Below, one piece after another: positions 1-4,785 of a stretch of DNA of 5,895 nt (position 1 is the first letter of the stretch; every line of letters begins with the position of its first letter). The notes under the pieces are model-generated. The model saw nothing but the letters and a program-made list of their open reading frames with translations. It ran no database searches and was not told where the DNA came from. Source of the DNA: a bacterium (GTDB taxonomy: Bacteria; SZUA-79; Acidulodesulfobacterales; Acidulodesulfobacteraceae); assembly GCA_021791295.1 (NCBI GenBank), contig JAJYWW010000013.1, forward strand, positions 1 to 5,895, written 5' to 3'. A program made the translations under genes and the position numbers.

Positions 1-82
1 GGTCTATTACGATAACTTGATATCGTTTATTAAGACGAGAGTTAAATATTTCTAAACCTGTATCGCTTAAATATTCCTGCAT
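1..82 (-). CDS. Unknown protein, first 27 codons (runs off the left edge)
   Basis: An open frame starts at the ATG at 82-80 and continues without a stop to the edge of the window. The 27 visible residues begin MQEYLSDTGLEIF and end YQVIVID; I do not recognise the family. The start is supported by a GGGGGA ribosome binding site (89-93) six bases upstream and by a good promoter at 295-323 pointing at it. Between promoter and start lies a GC-rich structured leader of about 205 nt, so expression is probably controlled both at transcription (a dyad covers the promoter) and in the leader. A tightly controlled gene with a long leader next to an ssb-carrying region could be a replication or regulatory gene, but nothing in the visible residues proves this. 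Confidence 0.6.
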   Translation of the reverse strand, partial: MQEYLSDTGLEIFNSRLNKRYQVIVID

Positions 83-288
83 ATTAATCCCCCAATTTAT
101 TACTTTATATTATGTATGCAATAATCCTGCCAATTTTATTTTTCCCGCCATTGCCCGCTTATCGCAATTTCGTTGCCGGCGGTTTTTTGACGGGCGGAAA
201 TATTTTCCTGATATTTTCGACCATTAGCCGGACGGGGTATCGTGCGTCAGACTTTTCAAAAACCGCTTAGTTTCAATACTGTTATTTA
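83..288 (-). promoter_or_regulatory. Long structured 5' leader of the left-edge gene
   Basis: This is the inferred untranslated leader from a start site near 288 to the ATG at 82. It is clearly richer in GC than its surroundings. On the minus-strand RNA, GCGGUUUUUGA (266-256) pairs with UCAAAAAACCGC (190-179), 11 pairs with one bulged A. Inside this, GGAAA-AUA-UUUCC (208-196) forms a small hairpin. Further downstream GCAA-CGAAA-UUGC (176-164) and CCGCC/GGCGG elements give more structure. Two short frames lie in the leader: 21 codons at 224-159, with a PPVKKPP stretch, and 13 codons at 151-110. Neither has a convincing ribosome binding site. The architecture suits a leader-peptide, antisense-RNA or ligand-sensing leader. 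I do not recognise a known riboswitch class. Confidence 0.4.
145..188 (+). terminator. Plus-strand terminator-like hairpin with T6 tract
   Basis: On the plus strand CCGCC (145-149) can pair with GGCGG (178-182), enclosing ATTGC/GCAAT (150-154 with 164-168), and six T residues follow at once (183-188). This is the form of an intrinsic terminator for rightward transcription, although no plus-strand gene ends here. It lies opposite the leader of the minus-strand gene, so it could end a short antisense RNA. I found no convincing plus-strand promoter just before it. The GC-rich repeats may instead only reflect the folding of the minus-strand leader. Confidence 0.25.
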
Positions 289-294
289 TATATA

Positions 295-323
295 ATTATA
301 TACCAAATAGGTATATAAATCAA
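295..323 (-). promoter_or_regulatory. Sigma70-type promoter for the left-edge gene
   Basis: On the minus strand the -35 box is TTGATT (323-318), the spacer is exactly 17 bases, and the -10 box is a perfect TATAAT (300-295). The expected start site is near 287-289. This is the best-matched promoter in the window. It lies between the terminator of the preceding transcription unit (433-466) and the gene starting at 82, where a new unit is needed. Confidence 0.6.
296..318. promoter_or_regulatory. Perfect 9-bp dyad over the promoter (operator candidate)
   Basis: TTATATACC (296-304) and GGTATATAA (310-318) are perfect inverted repeats around a five-base centre. The dyad covers the spacer and the -10 box of the promoter at 295-323, which is the classical position for a repressor operator. 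Its half-sites differ from the TGTCCG dyads elsewhere in the window, so a different regulator would bind. The regulator is not identified. Confidence 0.5.
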
Positions 324-432
324 GCTAATATTTTAAAGGTTTATAAAAATTTTGACGCTATTTAAAAACTTAAATATTAAGGAATAAAAGGATATTTCTA
401 AAAATTAAAAATAACGGGGGGATTTTGACAAT

Positions 433-466
433 AAAAAAACCCCGCAAAGTTTTCCGCCTTGCAGGG
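433..466 (-). terminator. Intrinsic terminator after the secreted-protein gene
   Basis: Read on the minus strand, CCCTGCAAGG (466-457) pairs with CTTTGCGGGG (449-440) over ten positions, including two G-T wobbles, with a seven-base loop. Seven T residues follow (439-433). It begins 28 bases after the stop codon at 495 and closes the pair of genes 1450-495. This is the only fully canonical terminator in the window. Confidence 0.85.
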
Positions 467-494
467 CTAAAAATATTATTATTTTGTTTCTTTT

Positions 495-1016
495 TCAAAA
501 CCTCATCATCGCCTCTAACTTCACTCCGTTAAGCACATAAACGAATACCGTCCCGACGTAAGCTCCCGTCTTTGCTATTACCCTGTATCCGTAATAATTA
601 GCGGTAGCTTTGCCGTATTGCCTTGCTTCTTGAATAGTATTATTTATAACGGGTTTTATTCCTTTTGGCAAATTATCCCACCCCGCCATATTGGTATTTT
701 TAACCTCTGCAATATTTCCGTTGCATATCTTGTAATTTTCGACAGCCCAATACGCCGGTTTCGGAAAGCCCTGTGTGCGCCTTATAATGCTTATTAGCTT
801 ACAGCCGAACATAGTCGTTGTAATGGGTATAGCGTTATAGGTATAAGCTCCGTAAGTGTAGGTATAAGGACTGCCGGAATTATACACCCGCATTGCAAGT
901 TTATTAAAGTTAGGGTCGGATTGGTTATAGGGCGGGTTTAGGACGGAAAAAGCGTAAACAGGGTTTGCGGAAAAAAATATAACAGCGATTATAAATACTT
1001 TCAATATTGTTTGCAT
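495..1016 (-). CDS. Secreted or periplasmic protein of unknown function
   Basis: The 173-residue product starts with a clear Sec signal peptide: a short basic N-region (K6), a hydrophobic core at about 7-17 and a VYA cleavage motif ending at residue 22. The mature part, about 151 residues, is tyrosine-rich, notably YTYTYGAYTY (51-60), and has just two cysteines, Cys72 and Cys98, which could form a disulfide after export. No family is recognised. Its start lies 16 nt inside the end of the upstream gene (1001-1450), so translation is probably coupled; a GAGG sequence (1031-1034) lies 14 bases upstream, which is far for a ribosome binding site. A strong terminator follows. The two genes form one unit. 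The exported product is certain only to the extent of its signal peptide. Confidence 0.8.
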   Translation of the reverse strand: MQTILKVFIIAVIFFSANPVYAFSVLNPPYNQSDPNFNKLAMRVYNSGSPYTYTYGAYTYNAIPITTTMFGCKLISIIRRTQGFPKPAYWAVENYKICNGNIAEVKNTNMAGWDNLPKGIKPVINNTIQEARQYGKATANYYGYRVIAKTGAYVGTVFVYVLNGVKLEAMMRF

Positions 1017-1450
1017 AGTTTTTTTGCCATCCTCGTTTCCTTTATAATTTCCGCCGAAAAATTACAAGACAAGGCGGAGTATCCGGATTCAGCAATATAA
1101 TATTTTTTGCTATCTTTTATTCTATCAAGCCATTTATTTGAAACGGCCCAATTGACGTCCCTTGTAAAATTTTTCGGCATTTTTTCGCCTACGCGGTCAA
1201 ACATCTCATTCAATTCCAATAAGGTAAAACTACGACGGCCAAGAATATTTTCCATATAACCCGCAAATACCAATATTTTATCAGGATTTCTTTTAGGATT
1301 AAACTTCCTGTAATATTCGGCAGGACTTATGTCTATTTTTTTAATATCTTGACATAAGTATATTATTTCTTTCGCTTTATCTTGGTCGATGGTTTTTGCA
1401 AAAGATAAACCGGCGCCGGATATATTGATTTTGTATTCAATAGCCATCAT
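1001..1450 (-). CDS. Small protein with a probable C-terminal winged helix
   Basis: This 149-residue protein is probably cytoplasmic. The N-terminal part (about 4-35) reads as a beta hairpin followed by a helix. From about 57 to 125 the pattern KILVFAGYMEN, then a SFTLLELNEMF helix, then MPKNFTRDVNWAVSNKWL and KKYYIAESG, resembles small winged-helix domains: helix, turn, recognition helix, wing, and a final TESG-like strand. I infer this by eye, with no search. Met1 and Met2 are adjacent; GGAGG (1457-1461) lies six bases before the first, so either may start. The gene ends inside the start of the secreted-protein gene (16-nt overlap, TGA). A DNA-binding regulator or adaptor role is possible but not shown. 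Confidence 0.8.
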   Translation of the reverse strand: MMAIEYKINISGAGLSFAKTIDQDKAKEIIYLCQDIKKIDISPAEYYRKFNPKRNPDKILVFAGYMENILGRRSFTLLELNEMFDRVGEKMPKNFTRDVNWAVSNKWLDRIKDSKKYYIAESGYSALSCNFSAEIIKETRMAKKLCKQY

Positions 1451-1497
1451 ATTTTTCCTCCAAACTGCTGCTAACTATTTCTAATTAGCCCTCTAAT

Positions 1498-1557
1498 CAA
1501 CCATTGGTTGTCTTACCGTCACCGACAAGCCCCATCTGAAAAGGCGGGGTGATTGAC
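1498..1557 (+). mobile_element. Possible relic of an IS200/IS605-type right end
   Basis: This stretch packs three nested structures on the plus strand: CAACCA-T-TGGTTG (1498-1510), TTGTC/GACAA (1508-1512 with 1524-1528), and an AAGCCCC hairpin (1530-1549) with CCCC/GGGG, one mismatch and a GAAA loop. It ends GGGGTGATTGAC, one base before the stop codon of the neighbouring gene. A GC hairpin led by ACAAGCCCC and closed by a TTGAC-like tail resembles the right ends (and omega-RNA 3' ends) of IS200/IS605 elements as I remember them. No tnpA or tnpB frame is present, so at most a short relic remains. It could instead be a regulatory region for the gene starting at 1450. Confidence 0.3.
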
Positions 1558-2115
1558 TTATTTCTCAAGGAATTCCGACAAATCAGAATATATAAAAGAA
1601 CCCTCGCCTATACGTTTAACTGTGTCCTCTGCTTCGGGAGCATGAATGCCCTCAACTTCTTTTTTAGACAACGGCTGCCAATTCCCTTCGCATAACTTTA
1701 TCCCATATATTTTTCTCTTGGATATAGGGCGAGTTTTGCCTTTTCTATCCGTTTCAATACCTAATTCTTGCCTTATTATTATATTCCCGAAAGCAGAAGC
1801 CATGACCTCTTGCAAAAAATTCCTAAAACCATCTTCGGCAGCCAAACGCTTCCTACAAGCGATTTCCGGCATTACACGTTTTATCCCTTCCTCCGCCATA
1901 AACGCGCTATAACTGCCGTAAAACACGCCTTCAGGCGATACGAAGGCATTTGCCGTTTCCGTCTTATTCATGGAAGAACCGTATATAAAGGTAATACTTT
2001 TATTCCCCTGAATCCGAAGAATGAGGTCGGTTATTTCCGCGGCGATTTTGTAGAATTTTGGTTCGTTATAATTCGGGATTTTCATAAAGTTTTTTCCATA
2101 ATATAAATTTTTCAT
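1558..2115 (-). CDS. Conserved-looking protein of unknown function
   Basis: The product has 185 residues and looks soluble, with no signal peptide or membrane segment. I do not recognise it. Visible parts are a helical N-terminal region (about 18-36), a stretch ITFIYGSSMNKTETANAF (41-58), a helical middle with ACRKRLAAEDGFRNFLQEVM (86-105), and a basic segment DRKGKTRPISKRK (123-135). The start is uncertain: the ATG at 2115 has no ribosome binding site and sits seven bases after a large hairpin (2123-2159). An internal ATG at 2085 (Met11) has only a weak GGA nine bases upstream. The frame is long and free of stops, and its plus-strand overlaps are shadows. It ends exactly against the 1498-1557 structured region. 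Confidence 0.7.
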   Translation of the reverse strand: MKNLYYGKNFMKIPNYNEPKFYKIAAEITDLILRIQGNKSITFIYGSSMNKTETANAFVSPEGVFYGSYSAFMAEEGIKRVMPEIACRKRLAAEDGFRNFLQEVMASAFGNIIIRQELGIETDRKGKTRPISKRKIYGIKLCEGNWQPLSKKEVEGIHAPEAEDTVKRIGEGSFIYSDLSEFLEK

Positions 2116-2122
2116 TTGTGAA

Positions 2123-2159
2123 GCAGATAAACCCTTATTTGCAATAGGGGTTTCTCTGC
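2123..2159. repeat. Large hairpin between lipoprotein gene and next start
   Basis: GCAGA (2123-2127) pairs with TCTGC (2155-2159), and AAACCC-TATT (2129-2139, excluding one position) pairs with AATA-GGGTTT (2143-2153), with two imperfect positions and a three-base loop. The stem has about 15-16 pairs. It begins eight bases after the stop at 2167 and ends seven bases before the ATG at 2115. Neither strand has a proper T tract after it, so it is a weak terminator at best. It may instead act in translation or RNA stability of the downstream gene. Confidence 0.5.
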
Positions 2160-2166
2160 GGTTAAT

Positions 2167-2556
2167 TTAAAATTGAGCATTCAAATGACTCGTAGAATTT
2201 GCAAATGCCCAGTTTTTAACTATCCCTTTTTTATTAAAAAGAATAGTAAGCACTTTATTATTGTCGGTTTGCGCATGCGCAAATAACCCGACAACAGGAA
2301 CATAAGCCAAAACTCCGTTATGCGACGTATTACGCGAATACGTCCATTCTGGATCGCCGTTGCCAGCAAATTCTTTGCTTACAGGCTGTCCGAACATCTG
2401 GACGATTTGCGATTCTGTAGTCTGCCCCTTGACTATTTTTTGCGATAATTTAGCGTTTGATTCGTTTTTAATAGAACTGTTTCCCATGCTTGCGCCGCAA
2501 CCTGCAAGAGCGGTCATTGATACTGCTAACATCATAAATAATGCAATTTTTTTCAT
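2167..2556 (-). CDS. BamE/SmpA-like lipoprotein
   Basis: This 129-residue protein has a lipoprotein signal peptide: KK at 2-3, a hydrophobic core and the lipobox LAGC with Cys20 as the lipidation site. The mature part shows the SmpA/OmlA (BamE) fold pattern: IVKGQTTESQIVQMFGQP (41-58) as the helix-turn motif, WTYS (71-74), then VLTILFNKKGIVKNW (102-116) as paired strands. BamE itself belongs to the outer-membrane protein assembly complex. Short relatives with a YVPVVGLF-like segment (85-92 here) also occur on accessory elements as far as I recall, so this is probably not the housekeeping bamE. AAGGAG (2565-2570) lies eight bases upstream of the start. Residues after Cys20 are GAS, with no Asp at +2, which in Enterobacteria favours transport to the outer membrane. 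Confidence 0.8.
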   Translation of the reverse strand: MKKIALFMMLAVSMTALAGCGASMGNSSIKNESNAKLSQKIVKGQTTESQIVQMFGQPVSKEFAGNGDPEWTYSRNTSHNGVLAYVPVVGLFAHAQTDNNKVLTILFNKKGIVKNWAFANSTSHLNAQF

Positions 2557-2626
2557 TTTTAACTCTCCTTTAAAAATTAATGTTAATTTAGCGAACTATC
2601 TATTGATAAATATTTTAATAATAATT

Positions 2627-2866
2627 TTATTTTAAATCGCTTAATTTTTGAGTAACCTTAATAGCAGTGCTGGCTCTTTCTGTAATTGCTTTCTCTCTCC
2701 ATCTAAGCATTTCATCGACGCCAGGACACACCATCTCAAAAAACCTTTGTTCTTCAAAATTCGATAGAATCAAGATTTCTGCGCCGTTGGGATTGCGGTT
2801 TTCTTTTTTACAGGTTTCAAAAATTTCTTTTTCCAACCCCTTTCTTACATCTTCTCTTTCGTCCAT
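2627..2866 (-). CDS. Small 79-residue protein of unknown function
   Basis: The protein starts MDEREDVRKGLEKEIFETC and is rich in charged residues and probably all helical. It has no signal peptide or membrane segment, and I do not recognise it. The frame is open upstream to an ATG at 2953, but the start chosen here is at 2866: a perfect AAGGAGG (2872-2878) lies five bases before it, and this choice removes a 50-nt overlap with the preceding gene (2904-3353). The upstream ATGs at 2953 and 2914 lack comparable sites. Its position between a membrane protein and a lipoprotein suggests a shared transcript and perhaps a cytoplasmic partner role. Confidence 0.65.
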   Translation of the reverse strand: MDEREDVRKGLEKEIFETCKKENRNPNGAEILILSNFEEQRFFEMVCPGVDEMLRWREKAITERASTAIKVTQKLSDLK

Positions 2867-2871
2867 AATTT

Positions 2872-2878
2872 CCTCCTT
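2872..2878 (-). promoter_or_regulatory. Ribosome binding site that fixes the 2866 start
   Basis: AAGGAGG on the minus strand, five bases before the ATG at 2866. It matches the anti-Shine-Dalgarno sequence fully, as do the sites before ssb (5629-5635) and, nearly, before the gene at 3353. No such site precedes the two upstream in-frame ATGs. Confidence 0.75.
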
Positions 2879-2903
2879 ATTACTTAGTATAAAATTAATA
2901 ATG

Positions 2904-3353
2904 TTAATGTCCATATCCGCGCCTGTAAATATAATATATTTCAATATAAACATACACTATCATAATTAAGTTTAATATACCAGCACTAAGAATAACCCCA
3001 CGGTTATTCGATACCTTCATTAATACTTTATTTAATATCGGTTGATGTATCTGATGTATCGCCACGGGAGCAGACGGCGGCATTAATAAAATAATAGCAG
3101 CATAAATAATTCCAAAAATGAATAATGTCCAAATACCAGCCATTATAGCTGCATATTTTGAACTATGCTCTTTATTTTCTCCTGACACTCCCATTTTATC
3201 AAGCAATATTTCGGTTTCAATATTTTTTTCCCATTGAGGCATTCTTTCCCAGCGTTCTTTTTCTCTTTGCGCCTCAATTTCGTTAAGTTGCTTTTTGACT
3301 GCATTGAGTTCAAGCTTAGCTTTTGCTTTTTTAAGTTTATAAGATTCAAACAT
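2904..3353 (-). CDS. Coiled-coil protein with two membrane segments
   Basis: The product has 149 residues. The N-terminal part (about 5-50) is strongly charged and helical (KLKKAKAKLELNAVKKQ, then EIEAQREKERWERM), as in a coiled coil. Two hydrophobic segments follow, at about 67-91 (AAIMAGIWTLFIFGIIYAA) and 118-143, separated by a short loop with PPSAP. It ends with YRRGYGH. The likely topology has both ends in the cytoplasm and a short external loop. No family is recognised. GGAGG (3359-3363) lies five bases upstream. It lies 33 bases after the gene ending at 3387 and 37 bases before the 2866 start, so a common transcript is likely. Confidence 0.75.
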   Translation of the reverse strand: MFESYKLKKAKAKLELNAVKKQLNEIEAQREKERWERMPQWEKNIETEILLDKMGVSGENKEHSSKYAAIMAGIWTLFIFGIIYAAIILLMPPSAPVAIHQIHQPILNKVLMKVSNNRGVILSAGILNLIMIVYVYIEIYYIYRRGYGH

Positions 3354-3386
3354 TTTTGCCTCCTATTATTGAATATTTTACTATAT

Positions 3387-4169
3387 TTATATAGCGAGGT
3401 TCTCCGGAAAAAGAACTTCCAATACAGACCTATCTACGCATTTCCTGAAATATATCGACCTTATAAAAATTTTAATTTTATCACGGTCGAATTTTTCGAT
3501 TAAAATGCTCAAAGCGTTTCTTAATTCCTCTATATCGTCTTTGCCGTATTTTTCTTTTTTGCCTTTCAATTCTTCGAAATCTTCGTAAATTGCCTGCGCT
3601 ATCAAATCTTCCTGAATTTCTATTTCTTCCGCTTCCCGCCTCGACAATTCTCTTTTTTCTTCTATCCTGTCCGCACTGCGTTCGTATTTAATAATTGTTT
3701 CTTTGAACGGCGCCGGCTTTACGATTTTTTCTATAATATTTTCGCTTGTCAGTCCTTCTTCTTTTAATCTATCGTAAACCGCCCGCCTTAAACACGTAAA
3801 ATCGTAGTCGTCGAGATTTAAGCCGGCAATGTCTAAATTAACGATACTACTTATATCGTTGTCGATTTTAAATTTAAGCGATTCGTTTAAGTTTTCTACC
3901 TCGTCTATATTCGATAATCCGGCATACCCCAGATAGTCGTTTATAAAATCGGCAACGGTTTCGTAATCGTCTATATTGTATCCGTTTTCTATAACTTCCG
4001 TAAGTTCCCTGAAAGCTCCGTTTAAATTAGAAAAATAAGTCTTATATCTTATGCCGTTATAGAATTTGTCCGCAATGAAAACGAAAATTTTGTTATATAA
4101 AAGCCCGTTTTCCGATAGCTGGGATTTAATAGAAGATGTTATTTTACCGATTAAGGAATTTTTATCCAT
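3387..4169 (-). CDS. Charged 260-residue soluble protein, unknown function
   Basis: This is the longest gene in the window. It is rich in Glu, Asp, Lys and Ile, and its only methionine is the initiator. The N-terminal half (1-140) has alternating short helices and acidic segments such as YNIDDYETVADFINDYL. The middle (about 155-205) is a long charged helix (EEKRELSRREAEEIEIQEDL) that could be a coiled coil. The C-terminal part (about 215-260) is again helical, ending VLFPENLAI. No catalytic motif, membrane segment or known family is apparent. The start is the only ATG after an in-frame stop. It has no ribosome binding site, and a TATAAA box ends four bases upstream, so the message may be leaderless. 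Confidence 0.75.
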   Translation of the reverse strand: MDKNSLIGKITSSIKSQLSENGLLYNKIFVFIADKFYNGIRYKTYFSNLNGAFRELTEVIENGYNIDDYETVADFINDYLGYAGLSNIDEVENLNESLKFKIDNDISSIVNLDIAGLNLDDYDFTCLRRAVYDRLKEEGLTSENIIEKIVKPAPFKETIIKYERSADRIEEKRELSRREAEEIEIQEDLIAQAIYEDFEELKGKKEKYGKDDIEELRNALSILIEKFDRDKIKIFIRSIYFRKCVDRSVLEVLFPENLAI

Positions 4170-4173
4170 AAGA

Positions 4174-4179
4174 TTTATA
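4174..4179 (-). promoter_or_regulatory. Possible -10 box just before the 4169 start
   Basis: TATAAA on the minus strand, ending four bases before the ATG at 4169. A start site at the usual distance would fall on or next to the ATG and give a leaderless message, which would explain the missing ribosome binding site. The region where the -35 box should lie is taken up by the dyad at 4188-4206, and no TTGACA-like box is seen. AT-rich DNA makes such boxes common by chance. Confidence 0.25.
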
Positions 4180-4187
4180 GTTTTATC

Positions 4188-4206
4188 ATGTCCGGTTGCC
4201 GGACAA
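4188..4206. promoter_or_regulatory. Dyad TGTCCG-N5-CGGACAA (operator candidate, copy 1)
   Basis: Plus-strand TGTCCGG (4189-4195) and CCGGACA (4199-4205) are perfect inverted repeats around three bases. The core TGTCCG-N5-CGGACAA is identical in half-sites and spacing to the copy at 5681-5699. It lies ten bases after the stop at 4216 and 19 bases before the ATG at 4169, over the likely -35 position. There is no T tract after it on either strand, so it is not a standard terminator. A binding site for one shared regulator is the simplest reading; an RNA hairpin is the alternative. Confidence 0.5.
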
Positions 4207-4215
4207 AATGATTAA

Positions 4216-4641
4216 TTATATGTTATCTATTTCCTTATTTATTTCTTTAATGCCGCTTTCCAAAACGAATTTATCATCGCGATTATATCCTGTCAATTCA
4301 TCTTTTTTGTCTTTATCCGTGTCAGTTAAAAAATTTAATATTAATTCCGTATCATTTTTTATGCTCATAATGCATATTGTTTTTTGTGCTTCTAATCTCA
4401 ACCTGAAACTTCTTTCAAAACCTATACCTAATCCGATTAAAATCGAAATTATATATATAACAACAGATAAATAATGTGGTTGGGGCAATTTATAAAAAAT
4501 ATAATACAATTTTAAGAAAAGCGTTATTATTGCTCCAATAATAAAAAAAACAAGTGCAGACACAATTATAGTGAAAGTTGCGAGGTTATATAATCTTTCT
4601 ACTTCTTTTTGTAATATTTTCGGATTATATTTGGGATTCAT
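4216..4641 (-). CDS. Two-TM membrane protein of unknown function
   Basis: The 141-residue product has a short N-terminal region (1-19), a membrane segment at about 21-48 (TFTIIVSALVFFIIGAIIT core), a short loop with KLPQPH, and a second segment at about 57-76 (LSVVIYIISILIGLGIG). A charged C-terminal domain (77-141) is probably cytoplasmic: it opens with FERSFRLRLEAQ and ends ESGIKEINKEIDNI. No family is recognised. The start at 4641 follows an in-frame stop and has no clear ribosome binding site (only TGG nearby). It begins 31 bases after the CCA end of the tRNA-like element, so processing of that RNA could create the 5' end of this message. Confidence 0.7.
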   Translation of the reverse strand: MNPKYNPKILQKEVERLYNLATFTIIVSALVFFIIGAIITLFLKLYYIFYKLPQPHYLSVVIYIISILIGLGIGFERSFRLRLEAQKTICIMSIKNDTELILNFLTDTDKDKKDELTGYNRDDKFVLESGIKEINKEIDNI

Positions 4642-4672
4642 ATACCAGATAAAAATTATTTAAAATTTATAA

Positions 4673-4785
4673 TGGTGTGGAGGGGAGGAATCGAACCTCC
4701 GAACGTTCGTCTCGAATTTTCAAGTAGCCATAAAATTGATGATAATTCCAAAATTGCAAATTTATCTCCCCAGGAGAACCTCCAC
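4673..4785 (-). other. tRNA-like element with intact acceptor and T-arm
   Basis: On the minus strand the 3' part is a textbook tRNA end: T-arm GGAGG-TTCGATT-CCTCC (4700-4684), acceptor strand CCTCCAC (4683-4677), discriminator A and encoded CCA (4675-4673). A matching 5' acceptor strand GTGGAGG lies at 4785-4779, and the pairing extends to nine bases (GTGTGGAGG with CCTCCACAC). CTCC-TGG-GGAG (4776-4766) could be a reduced D-arm. The 65 bases between have no anticodon arm I can fold convincingly. CTTGAAA (4725-4719) looks like a Ser-UGA anticodon loop but its flanks do not pair. At 113 nt it exceeds a class II tRNA. It may be a decayed or disrupted tRNA gene, an attachment-site fragment, or an atypical tRNA-like RNA. 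Confidence 0.45.

Noticed and set aside
352..380. Plus-strand promoter-like TTGACG-N17-TATTAA
   Set aside because: It would transcribe into the antisense side of minus-strand genes, the -10 box is poor, and such matches are common in AT-rich DNA.
1472..1500. Promoter for the gene starting at 1450 (TTGATT-N17-TAGTTA)
   Set aside because: The -35 box is acceptable, but the -10 box matches the consensus at only two positions.
1646..2106. Two plus-strand frames (1646-1912, 1768-2106)
   Set aside because: They lie antisense within the 185-aa gene, lack ribosome binding sites and have shadow-like composition.
2360..2969. Plus-strand frames at 2360-2635 and 2667-2969
   Set aside because: Antisense to the lipoprotein and 79-aa genes, which have a lipobox or strong ribosome binding sites supporting them.
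3143..3503. Minus-strand frame 3143-3349 and plus-strand frame 3234-3503
   Set aside because: The first is another frame of the coiled-coil gene; the second crosses two genes antisense and has no ribosome binding site.
4196..4474. Plus-strand 92-codon frame
   Set aside because: Antisense to the two-TM gene; its hydrophobic look comes from the complementary membrane codons.
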